Assembly (NCBI GenBank): GCA_021432635.1
Contig: MU270073.1
Coordinates: forward strand, 152,161 to 216,160
Direction of reading: 5' to 3'
Origin: Thozetella sp. PMI_491
Taxonomy: Eukaryota; Ascomycota; Sordariomycetes; Chaetosphaeriales; Chaetosphaeriaceae
Length of the DNA: 64,000 nt
Part shown: in pieces, positions 54,501-64,000 of the stretch
Layout: the number at the start of each line of letters is the position of its first letter
Numbering within the stretch: the first letter of the stretch is position 1
Position numbers and translations under genes: made by a program
The notes under the pieces: generated by a model
What the model saw: only the letters and a program-made list of their open reading frames with translations
Database searches by the model: none
What the model was told of the DNA's origin: nothing

Positions 54501-56371
54501 TCAGCATCATCCTAGCGGCCGCTTCAATCCCAACGGCCTCACATACGGATACCCCGGCCGGGTCGTGATATACTTAGATACAAATGCTATGTCTACAGAA
54601 GGAGCCCATTCGTGTTGAAATTAAGAGTCTGACGCGGGCCATCGGCGCTATCAGCCCGGAGCCGGCTAGCACTTAGTAGTGAAGGGGGTGTTCTAACGGC
54701 GTATGCCGAACAGGGATTCGGGGTGGCGTGCAGTGTTGTAGCCTAGTAGGTCCAAATAACAAAAAGTAGGGCCGGCTTGGGTTGGCTGGGGGGTCCAGTG
54801 AGGGGGAGCGTTGGAGGGTTGGGGGAGCGCTAGGGGTGAGGGAGCAGGCGAGAAAAATCATGAGCATCGGACCCTCAGTGTCGGACGGCGCCCCTTAACG
54901 CCGGGCGGGACACTTTTCGCGGCCAATGCGCATCGCCCAAGCCGGCCCACTCTTGCTAGCTCAAGCCTCGTCCCGCCGCCCACCACCGCCCGCATCGCGG
55001 CTTCTTGCCCTGCAACTTCTTTCTCACGCCGAACGTCATCCTTCCCCCGGATTTCCCCTCCCTTCTACATTCCACCTCCCTCCGCCCGCCGCTGGCCTCT
55101 CTGTCTCAGACCCCGATTCACCCTCCACGACCGGGTCTCGCCTCGATCTGATTCGGTCCCGCGGCAGCTTGCTTCGTGTTGCCGAAGGCGCGGGCTACCT
55201 AACCCGATTCTGCCTTCCGCTTACATCGCCCGATCGCGCGAATTGGCAATGTGAGTTGGGCCCCGAAGTCCCCGACAGCATCCCAACCGCTGGCGTTGTC
55301 GCCGCCGCTGCCGCTGCCGCCGCCGCGATATACCTCGCGCGAGGAAGGGATGCCCGCGACTAATGCGTGCGTCTAACAGACCCTCACTGGCACACACACA
55401 CCCTGTGTTGCTTGCCGTCTCGTAGCCTCTGCTGCGTCAACGATCCTCGCTTGACCTCGTTGCGCCCCCCCGCCACATCCCCGGCGCCCACACCACGTAC
55501 ACTCCACTGCACACACACCTGCCCTAGCACGGCCTAGCATTTGTCGAGGCCTACAGCTGCCAGTGTCACTTACGTGGGAATCCCAACAAGGTTGCTTGCG
55601 CGCATCCTTGACGACCCCTGGCACCTGCCGCTCGTCGTATCAGAGCCTGCCCTCATCAACCACCGAGGCCGCCGCTACATCGCCTCGGCCGATCGCACAA
55701 GGACCACACCTCCTGTGCCGACCCTGTCTCTGGTCTGGCTCCTGTGACGGAGACGTCGCATCACAGATCGCACACGAGGCGGCGCATAGCTCTTCTAAGC
55801 CCATCCCTTGTAGCCGTCGGGCCGTCTGCAGTGTTCCTCCGGTAGAGACGGTTGAGACGACGCACTGCCCGCTGGCCTGGGTCTTGGCTGAACCCCGAGA
55901 TCTTACTCCCCTAGACCGTTCTGCGAGAAAGCGCTCGTTTTACGGGGTCCCAGGGAGACGAACCTCGATACTCTTAGTCATCCCCCCTACTACTCCGTCA
56001 CCCGTGCCAGGTTTTGCACCTGCAGGTGGTCTCTATCTCCGCAGCTTCAGCCCTAGGGACCCGTGTATCGAGTTTTTTCCCCCTGCCGCGGTGGGGACTA
56101 GGAGCTGTTAAACCCGCCCCAGGGGCGAAGTCGTGGGAAGAGTAGCGGCGAGCTTCCAAATTGGGAACTGCCCACTGGCCTGTCTGGCTGTTTGCACCCA
56201 CCCTGTCGACATCGAGAAGGGGTCTGAGAGTGCAGTACTTCTACCTCCGGTTCCCGCTGGTTTGGAACCCTGCTTTGGTCTCTAAACTCCGGGCCCTTGT
56301 CTCTCCTTGCATTCTCCCAATCTTTTCCAAAGAAGCCTGCCCGGCCAAAGGCTGCGTCCGACTTTACCACC
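54501..56371. other. probable promoter and long 5' leader of the Zn2Cys6 gene
   Basis: From about 54950 the + strand is C/T-rich with many short open frames beginning in ATG (for example 54811-55254 and 55563-56111), none resembling a real protein. This fits a promoter plus a long leader, possibly with upstream ORFs and spliced introns, as is common for fungal regulators. The transcription start is unknown. Confidence 0.4.
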
Positions 56372-59199
56372 ATGACCCCCACACCACCATCGACGACGCC
56401 GTCCTCGGCTGGCCGGTCACCCGAAGAGCAGTTTCGGGTGGTACGGAAGAGGAACAGAGTCCCGCTGAGCTGCTATCCCTGCCGGACTCGCAAGTAAGTG
56501 AATCTAGAACCGAACCGGTAACTCGTTCCCCGCGCGAGACTAACCCGCTGCGCCTAGGTTGTAAGCTACAAGCCGTCCCCCTGCCTGCTAAGCTCGGGAG
56601 TAGGAACTCACATGCCTTGTTCTTTAGGAAATGCGACAGGAACCATCCCTGTAGCAATTGCGTGAAGCGTGAGGGCTCGGACCCTGGGTCGTGTTCCTAT
56701 GCCACGCCCGCCTCTCGCAAGAAAAACCAAAGTCAAGGCGCTACGAGCCCAGATGACATGCAGAACCGTATTGACAGATTAGAAGGCCTAGTGTTATCTT
56801 TGATGCATGGAGGTGCCAACATCGACCCCTCCTCGGCGGCAGCGGCGGCGGCAGCGACGGCTTCCGCGGCTGTCAAGACAACTTCCACCACAGACAGCGG
56901 CGGCTCGATTCGATTTGCCGACGAAGACCTAATGCAGGACGACGAAGACGACGAGAGCGACACTGACGATGGACTGGCAACTTCCCTTGGCGTGCTGAAA
57001 GTCGATGCCGACCGGGGAAAATCGCTGTACATCGGCCAGGAGCACTGGCACACCATCCTCGCCGACATTGCGGAGGTCAAGAACTACTACGCGGCCCACA
57101 AAGCCGACCTAGAAAAGAGTTATGAGAAGGTAATGATGAGCAAGCCCATGACGGCCCGGAATGGCCCCACCTTCCTCCTGGGAGCACCACCTGCGAGTGA
57201 AGTTGAGCTCAGGGCGGAGCTCCCGCCCAAGTCGAGCGTGCTGACCCTCTGTGGGCGGTACTTCAACTCGATGGATAATGCGGTCAACATCATCCACGCG
57301 CCAACGTTCCACCAACAATTGCGGAACCACTGGCAAGACCCCTCCAAGTCGTCCATAATGTGGCTCGGCCTGCTCTACTCAGTACTGTGCCTGGCTATGC
57401 TAAGCTACCACAAGGTGGGCGACGAGCCTCCCGAGTGGAAGGGGAGGACGCTGGAGCTGGCTGCTGAGTACCGAATGAGGACCGTGCAGTGCCTGGTCAC
57501 AGGCGATTATACGAAGCCGAGCGAGTACACCGTCGAGACGATGATGCTGTACGTCTTTGGCGAGTTCTCGTCGCGTTGGGACGCCGACGTGGGCTTGTGG
57601 CTGATCACCTCACTGGTCACGAGGATAGCCTTCCGGATGGGCTATCATCGAGACGCGAAGTGGTTCCCATCCATATCCCCTTTCCAAGCGGTAAGTGTTC
57701 TTCGTTTCGGATCTAGCTCTGCAGACGGCTGAACCTTTCACGACAGGAGATGAGAAGGCGGACGTGGGCTTTAGTCAGAATGTCAGATGTCGTATTCTCG
57801 CACCAGGTCTCGCTACCTAGTATGATATACGAGCACGACTGTGACACTGGCCTGCCGCACAATATCTTTGACGAAGAGTTTGGCCCGGACACCAAGGTCC
57901 TCCCGGCCTCTCGGCCAAATACTGAGCCGACGCCTATCAGCTACATGATTGCGAAAGTCAAGCTGTGCCTGAAGCTGGGCGTCATTCTCCAGGCTACTGG
58001 CCGCGCCAAGAATCACGTCCACTACGACGACATTCTTCGGTTCGACGCGGAATTGAGGGATATTCGAGAGGAGCTACCCCCGCACCTGAAGCTCCAACCC
58101 CTTGACGGCTCGCACGATCCCCTGACGCTCATCATTGCCCGCTTCAACATCGACATTCTCTACCTCAAGATCATGTGCCTATTGCATAGGAAGTACATGT
58201 CGCGTGCGAGATCGAACCCACGATATGCCCACTCCCGTCGCAGTGCGATTGAGGCGTCCATGGAAACGCTGCGCCATCTGTCGACGCTCCACCGAGAGTC
58301 GCAGCCCAGCGGCCGGCTGCGGTCGATCAAGTGGTACGTCAGCTCGATTGCCACTAAGGACTTCTTGCTACCGGCGATGCTCATCGTTCTCGACCTGCAT
58401 TTCGACAACCAGGCGGAGCGCTCTGGGAAGCGCCAAGACTCGCAGAGCCTTTACTTCTGGACACCGGAGCAGCGTGCAGAGATGATCAGCAACCTCGAGA
58501 TGACACGGGACATCTGGAAGGGCCTGGCCCACACTTCGATGGAGGCGGTGAAAGCCTCCAACATCCTGGACCTCATGGTCGACAAGATCAAGAGCCCTAC
58601 GTCCAAGGACTCCTCCACTAGCCCACCGGCTGTCCCGGTGAGGTCTGACCTGTTCAATACCGACTCGCCCGAGATGCAGCCCGAGCACTCGGCGGCTATG
58701 ACCTTGGGGATGCTCTCTGGGGGCATGACGCCGACCACGGCTGCCACGCTCGCCGGTGTGCAGAGCCCAGGAGGGACCGCGCAGGCACCCCTTGACATGG
58801 CCGGGCTCACATCGTCTAGCAGCGCAGGGATGACGCCCGACTTTGGGGCAGACATGCTGAGTATCAACAATGCCGGGTCGCCGTTTTCGTCCATGTTCAG
58901 CAACATGGGCGCCGCCCCGAATAACTTTGACTTTACATCCAACTTTGATTGGGTAAGTTGGCGCTCGAAGGACGCACCGCCCTATGAGACGTACCCCGCG
59001 TTAACGTATACACTACTAGGAATCATTCGAGAACTACACGCAAACGGCCCACTGGGGGACGGACCAGTCCTTCCAGTTCTTCTCGGGCAACACGGACCAA
59101 CAAGGACAGCAGACACAGGGGCAGCAGCAGAGCACGCCCGGCTCGGCAGACAACAGCCCGTTTTCCTTTGGCACGTCGAACCTATCAGGCTCAAGCTGA
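56372..59199 (+). CDS. Zn(II)2Cys6 transcription factor with fungal-specific TF domain
   Basis: Nuclear DNA-binding regulator; its target pathway is not evident. Five coding exons: 56372-56493, 56558-56560, 56628-57690, 57747-58952 and 59020-59199; introns of 64, 67, 56 and 67 nt; 857 aa. The zinc cluster (Cys 34, 37, 44, 50, 53, 64) reads LSCYPCRTRKLKCDRNHPCS. The 3-nt exon GTT supplies the end of the Lys41 codon and the start of the Leu42 codon. Without it the second spacing would be five residues instead of the canonical six. A dimerisation-type helix follows (MQNRIDRLEGLVLSLMHGGA), then an Ala run and an acidic segment. The fungal-TF domain spans about 255-560, including NAVNIIHAPTFHQQL, MWLGLLYSVLCLAMLSYHKV and MRRRTWALVRMSDVVFSHQV, where intron 3 is placed. 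The C-terminus is Ser/Thr/Met/Gln-rich and likely an activation region. If the last intron were retained, a different, unlikely tail would be read. Confidence 0.9.
56558..56560 (+). other. 3-nt internal coding microexon (GTT)
   Basis: The sequence CGCCTAG|GTT|GTAAGC places a standard acceptor and a standard donor three bases apart. The upstream donor is AA|GTAAGT (56493/56494) with branch GACTAACCC; the downstream acceptor is TCTTTAG|G (56627/56628). Joining AA-GTT-GAAATGC gives Lys-Leu-Lys-Cys, completing C-X2-C-X6-C. Splicing directly from 56493 to 56628 would give Lys-Lys-Cys with X5, and using the first acceptor without the second intron hits a stop at once (TTG-TAA). Confidence 0.8.
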
Positions 59200-60517
59200 T
59201 CGCCTTCCCTTCATTACGTGGATGCTGTGTTGTGGGGACCAGGTTCTCCTTGCCCAAGTTAGATGGGCATCACCTAAGAGGAAGACATAGTCGGGCATTG
59301 GATGGACGGTGCTGGTCTCGGTCTGGTACTACAAAATCACGAGGAACGTGTATGATGGGCCAAGTATACGTGGATGTTAAGAAGGGTGTAGGCGTCCCTA
59401 TTTTGATGGCTACCTTGCCTGGGTGCATTGCTATATCTTGGAAACTCGTGGGCTAGTCTAGGACGATTGTCTAGGACGATTCTGTATAGAACATGCCAAT
59501 ACCCTCCTCTTAAATTGCTGAGCCGGCCAGTGTTTCGACCCTGCGGAGTAAACTAGGCTGCCAAATGCAGCAATATTAGCCCGTCAGCGCAACGACCTCG
59601 CGATGGATCATTACGTACCCACCGCACTCTCGGCGGTTCCACACGTCAATCGGCGGGGGGCTCGACATTGTTTACTCGTTCTCAACGGCGGCGCCCGCGG
59701 CACCACCGAAGCTATTATGACGAAGCCTCAGCGTGCTGCAATATTCGGCCCTATTGACGAGGCATTGCGAACGTGATGGCCGTTGCGGCCTCGTCGCTCT
59801 TCGCTTCCACCAATCTGGACGTCTCACCGCGCCGGCACTTGGACTGGTACAGCACACGTGCATGCGGGGTGCATGCCGGAAGACCTGCATCGACGACGAA
59901 GAAGGGGTGGGCAGCCAGAGCTTGCGGAGTACAGTACATACTATGGTCCTGCTGCACAGGTACCGCCAGGCTGCTTTGGGACCGCCTAGCCCCTGAGCCC
60001 CTGGTGCGGCAGCCAACCGCGATGTCAGGCGGGCGTGGCGCCCGATTGGGGCAAGGCTCCCCCTACTAGTTCGCTCCTCTGCCGCCCGCCACGGCGGCTT
60101 GGGCGGCCAGGGGGAGCCAACACCATGCTACCGCATGATCGAAAGGGCCGATACGCCGCAAGGAGAGAGGGCTATTCAAGGGAAGGGGGGCCAGCGCGGC
60201 GAAGGATTACGCTTCAGCTAATGGCGCCCGCTTCATCACCTGGGCAGAAGGCCAACTATTGACGGATTGTCTTGCCCACCTCGCCTACGCTGCGACATCC
60301 ATGTCTCTCTGCTTACTAGTCCAGGAGCATTCGCGTATCTAGGTAGTATACTCGTGGGGGCGCCCGCCCGCTCCTTCTCGTGGGAATATTATTATATATT
60401 CGCTACGTGGGGAGTATAGATAGTCCCGCGGCTGGCACCTCTTTGACGCCTGCTGCCTCTCCTCGGTCACAGCAAACCTGCCAAGAAGCACCCTCTCGGC
60501 CCCCCTCAGCTACCGTG
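59200..60517. other. intergenic with amylase promoter
   Basis: 1.3 kb between the stop of the Zn2Cys6 gene and the amylase ATG. It holds the regulator's 3' UTR and the amylase promoter. A quick visual scan found no clear CGG-N8-CGG (AmyR-type) site, but this was not exhaustive. No gene is seen. Confidence 0.5.
60393..60398 (+). promoter_or_regulatory. TATA box of the amylase gene
   Basis: TATATA in AT-rich context (GGAATATTATTATATATTC), 120 nt before the ATG at 60518, implying a leader of roughly 90 nt. Consistent with the strong TATA promoters of secreted-amylase genes. Confidence 0.55.
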
Positions 60518-63101
60518 ATGCAGCTCCTCGGTCTCGCCACTACGGCGCTGTCGGCGCTGGCAGCGCTCCCCATCGCCGGGGCCCTCAGCGCTGCCGACTG
60601 GCGCAAGCAGTCCATCTACCAGGTCCTCACGGACCGCTTCGCCCGCACTGATCTGTCGACGTCGGCGGCTTGCGATCCCTCCCAGGGCGTGTACTGCGGT
60701 GGCACATGGCAGGGCCTGGTCAAGAAGCTGGACTACATCCAGAGCATGGGCTTCACGGCCATATGGATTTCGCCCGTGGTCAAGCAGGTTGAGGGCAACA
60801 CTGGCGACGGCTCATCCTACCACGGGTACTGGGCCCAGGACATCTGGAGCCTCAACTCCCACTTTGGGTCTGCCGACGACCTCAAGGCACTCTCAACAGC
60901 CTTGCACGCTCGTGGAATGGTAGGCCGTTTCCCCAGAGGCCGGGGAACATGACGCCGCGGGGGGTTGAGGCGGCGGCACGTATTGTTCGGTGAGACTAAC
61001 ATGGATGCATAGTACCTCATGGTCGATGTCGTTGCCAACCACATGGGCTACATTGGATGCCGCAGCTGCGTCGACTACAGCACGCTCAACCCTTTCAACT
61101 CGGTAAGAGCGGGCGGTCTCACATGAAGTAACTACCTTGGCTTGCCACGACACAAGGGGCTAATTAGCTATGGCTAGGCCTCTTATTTCCACTCGCCGTG
61201 CACCATCGACTACAACAACCAGAGCTCGATCGAGACGTAGGCAGCTCCTTTCCTGACACTAACAGGGGGCGGTATTAACCTTGAAATTAGGTGCTGGGAA
61301 GGCGATGACATTGTCAGGTAAGCCTCTCCTTCCTTGTTGTATAAGGACCTCCTAGCGAAAACCCGCGATGGCAGAAGGCCACTAACAAGAAGCCCATAAC
61401 AGTCTTCCTGACCTCCGAACCGAAGACTCCAGTGTCCGGAGCATCTGGAACAGCTGGATCAACCAGCTAGTCTCTACCTACGGCATCGACGGCCTCCGCA
61501 TCGACAGTGCCAAGCACCAGGAGCAATCCTTCTGGCCCGACTTCCAGAATGCAGCTGGCGTCTTCTCTCTGGGTGAGGTCTATCATGGCGACCCGGCCTA
61601 TGTCGGCCCCTACCAGAACTACCTCCCCGGTCTGCTCGATTACCCCAGGTGCGTTGCTTATCACTTGTCTGCTGGCACCCCTGGGCCGACACGTATTAAC
61701 CTGGCATGGCATATAGCTATTACTGGATTACTCAGGCCTTCCAGTCGACCAGTGGCAGCATCTCGAACCTCGCCAACGGGCTTAACCAGCTCAAGACCTT
61801 GAGTAAGCTCTCATCACTGGCGTGAGCGATGGCGGAGCTCGGCTGACTGTCTCTCCATAGCCAAGGACACGACCCTCTACGGATCGTTCATCGAGAACCA
61901 TGACCAGAAGCGCTTCCCGGCACTTACTGGCGATGCGGTAAGTTTCTCATATCACTTCGGTATGGCTTCTATGTCCCTCGGTACACTGACGCCCCGCACA
62001 ACAGGCACTCATCAAGAATGCCATTGCTTTCATGGTTATGAAGGATGGTACGTCCAGCTGAGGCATCCCTGCAACGACGCAGCCAAGGCGTCGTCCTCGT
62101 ACTGACGCTCTATACAGGAATCCCAATCATCTACCAGGGTCAAGAGCAGGGCTTTGCGGGCGGCGACAACCCTGCCAACCGCGAGGCTCTCTGGACCTCA
62201 GGCTACGGGACGTCCTCGCAGTACCACTCGTGGATCGCATCCCTGAACCAGATCCGCAACCAGGCCATCTACCAGGATGCCGGCTTCGTCACCTCTGTGG
62301 CATCGGTCGCCTCCACGAGCGACCATGTCATCGCGCTGCGCAAGGGCAACGCCGGCGCCCAGATTGTCAGTGTCTTTACCAACGTGGGATCCAGCAGCTC
62401 CGCCAGCGTCACGCTCGCTGCGTCCTCGACCGGCTTCACGGCGAACCAGCAGCTGATCGATGTTACGACCTGCACGTCTTACAGCACCGACAGCACCGGC
62501 AGCCTGGCTGTAACGCTCAACGGCGGCCTGCCGCGCGTCTTCTACCCAAGCGCCCGCCTGCAGGGTAGCGCGATCTGCACGAACACCACAGGTACGGCTG
62601 CTTCATCGTGAAGCTGGCCATTAGACAACAAGCCAAGGCTAACCCGCTCCAGTGCCACCTAGTAAGACGACCGAGGCCCTCGCCACCTAATCTAGCTAGA
62701 CATGTTACTAATGGATGCCCTACAGCCTGCTCCTCCGCTGCGATCACCTTCAACGAGCTAGTCACCACCGTCTACGGCGACGCCATCAAGATGTGAGCCA
62801 GTTCTCCTCTCCTAAGTACCCGCTGGAGGCTGTCAGCTGACCTAGGATTCCCCCACGAAGCGTCGGTAGCATTGACGCTCTCGGTAGCTGGGACACGAGC
62901 AAGGCCATTGCGCTCAACTCCACTCAGTACACCTCCAGCAACCCGCTGTGGTCCGTCACGCTTACCTTCACCCCGGGAGTCTCGTTCGACTACAAGTTCA
63001 TCAAAGTGAGCAGCTCGGGGGCCATCACTTGGGAGAGCGACCCGAACCGGAGCTATACCGTCCCGTGCTCGGCCGCCACCGTCTCCAGCAGCTGGAGGTA
63101 A
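60518..63101 (+). CDS. secreted alpha-amylase, GH13 with C-terminal CBM20
   Basis: Extracellular endo-acting starch hydrolase. Eleven exons: 60518-60919, 61013-61102, 61178-61236, 61291-61317 (27 nt), 61403-61648, 61717-61802, 61861-61937, 62005-62047, 62118-62591, 62726-62792 and 62861-63101; introns 54-134 nt, most with CTAAC/CTGAC branch sites; 603 aa. The signal peptide is about residues 1-22 ([21 protein letters not shown]). The GH13 barrel starts [20 protein letters not shown], with [10 protein letters not shown] and the catalytic triad Asp227 (GLRIDSAKH), Glu251 (SLGEVYHGD) and Asp318 ([10 protein letters not shown]). Domain C ends near 500. CBM20 follows almost directly ([60 protein letters not shown]) with no long Ser/Thr linker. 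The last intron has two in-frame acceptors; the downstream one gives the canonical IKIVGSI. Confidence 0.94.
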
Positions 63102-63468
63102 TGCTAGAGCGTATATTGTTAGAGAATCTGGGTGAGGTGAGATAGGCGGGGCATACCGCCCGGGTGGGATGACGACTTCAATGTATATATTATGTTCACG
63201 GAAGACACCGAGGTTTGGCATCGCTTGGCGGCCTGCAACATACTGCATTTTGTATGCACTGTACATTTCGGTTACATAGCCAGAAGCTCCAAATGGGGCG
63301 TCGTAACTGCTCCGCTCCGTTGTCGGCCGGCCTTGAGCCGTCCACGAATAGAATAATAAGGTATATGTACAAGTAGAATTATAAACCATGTCTGCTGAGG
63401 AGACAGTGCTGCTGGGATATCTTATGTCAATGCTAGCTTCCGCTCCCAACGCCTTTGCCAGTTTCCGC
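63102..63468. other. convergent 3' intergenic region
   Basis: A 367-nt spacer between the amylase stop and the stop of the convergent secreted-looking gene. AT-rich stretches near 63180-63195 and 63340-63380 suit polyadenylation. No gene is seen. Confidence 0.55.
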
Positions 63469-64000
63469 TCAAAGGCCAAAAGCCGTCTTCGCCCGGGTCC
63501 AGTACGCCGTCCGGTTCTCGTCAATCACCACGCCGACGCAGCCCATGTAGTCGGAAAAGCCCTGGTCGGTGCCGGTCTGGAGCGAGGCGTGAATGCTGGC
63601 GCACTTGTTCTTGTAGAACCAGGCAGCGCTGGCGAAGTTGTACTCGTCGGGCGTCACAAGCGCCAACACGTCATTGGGCGCCAGGCCTTGCACCTTGTCG
63701 GCGCCGAACAGCTCGGTGGCGTACTCGGTGTTGAACTGGATCTGCTGCATGTTGGCGGTGCCTTGGCCGGGACGGCCCGGGCTGACGTTGTGCTTGTACT
63801 TCATGTCCACGCTCTCGACGCCGATGAGGGCCAGGATGGCGGCAATCTCAGCGTACGTGTAGACGCCATATTTGGGGAGCGACTGGATGAGGAAGGGTGC
63901 GGCCTGTGCGGCAGTGCGGCACTCGTCCGGAAAGTCGGCACCGTCGCAAGAGTTTGCGGTGGGCATAACCTCGCTGATCAGCTGGGCCGCCGACTTGACA
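63469..64000 (-). CDS. partial gene: possibly secreted protein of lysozyme-like fold
   Basis: The frame is open through the right edge, so the 5' end, including any signal peptide, lies outside the window; 176 residues are visible. The visible part begins VKSAAQLISEVMPTANSCDG. It continues with DECRTAAQAAPFLIQSLPKY, AEIAAILALIGVESVDMKYK, HNVSPGRPGQGTANMQQIQF, NTEYATELFGADKVQGLAPN, VTPDEYNFASAAWFYKNKCA and CVGVVIDENRTAYWTRAKTA. A helix ending in Glu, then a Gly-rich GRPGQGTANMQ turn and later helices, resembles the lysozyme-like superfamily layout, with the GVES glutamate as a candidate catalytic acid. That is inference from pattern, not an identified family. Three or more cysteines suggest an extracellular protein. 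Convergent with the amylase gene. Confidence 0.75.
   Translation of the reverse strand, partial: VKSAAQLISEVMPTANSCDGADFPDECRTAAQAAPFLIQSLPKYGVYTYAEIAAILALIGVESVDMKYKHNVSPGRPGQGTANMQQIQFNTEYATELFGADKVQGLAPNDVLALVTPDEYNFASAAWFYKNKCASIHASLQTGTDQGFSDYMGCVGVVIDENRTAYWTRAKTAFGL

Noticed and set aside
3760-60000. Apparent abundance of GGTACC and AGGTA motifs in spacers
   Set aside because: A rough count of GGTACC (about 16-18 in 64 kb) is near the random expectation of one per 4 kb.

Overview
This is a gene-bearing chromosomal segment of a filamentous ascomycete, most likely Sordariomycetes (inference). The signs are 50-135 nt introns with GT-AG ends and CTAAC/CTGAC branch sites, GC-rich codon use, and a typical fungal gene set: Zn2Cys6 regulator, secreted GH13 amylase with a C-terminal starch-binding domain, Abp1, and a Grx3/4-type monothiol glutaredoxin. 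I can support 19 protein-coding genes, the last running off the right edge. I found no tRNA, rRNA, CRISPR array, transposon or virus-derived element, and no AT-rich block suggesting a RIP-mutated repeat.

Layout. 1-12.9 kb: an 81-nt G homopolymer near the left edge; a WD40-cyclophilin (PPWD1 type, -); a small secreted NTF2-like protein (+); mitochondrial prolyl-tRNA synthetase (-) divergent from the ribosome-biogenesis factor Noc1/Mak21 (+) across a CCAAT-rich 428-bp spacer; and an unnamed 147-aa protein whose first coding exon is only the ATG (-). 14.5-24.9 kb: a mitochondrial-type HotDog thioesterase (-) divergent from APS kinase (+), which converges on V-ATPase subunit C (-), followed by a 1169-aa AT-hook/glutamine-rich nuclear protein (+). 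26.7-28.4 kb: an F-box protein (-). 28.4-37.0 kb: an 8.6-kb tract with no supportable gene. 37-42.6 kb: an unnamed conserved-looking protein (+), the ESCRT-I subunit Vps37 (-) and the actin-binding protein Abp1 (-). 45-52 kb: a Cys-rich CYSTM-like peptide (-), monothiol glutaredoxin (+) and a membrane-anchored multicopper oxidase (-). 56-64 kb: a Zn2Cys6 regulator (+), an amylase with 10 introns (+), and the 3' part of a secreted-looking protein of possible lysozyme-like fold (-).

Most genes are independent housekeeping functions: splicing, ribosome assembly, mitochondrial translation, sulfate assimilation, vacuolar acidification, endosomal sorting, actin patches and iron/redox homeostasis. 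I see no biosynthetic cluster or defence island. The most unusual signal is a 3-nt internal coding exon (56558-56560) inside the zinc-cluster codons of the Zn2Cys6 gene; it is needed to restore the canonical C-X6-C spacing. Two other genes here also have tiny first coding exons (3 and 8 nt). Exon coordinates were deduced by eye from splice signals and reading frame; I had no transcript data.
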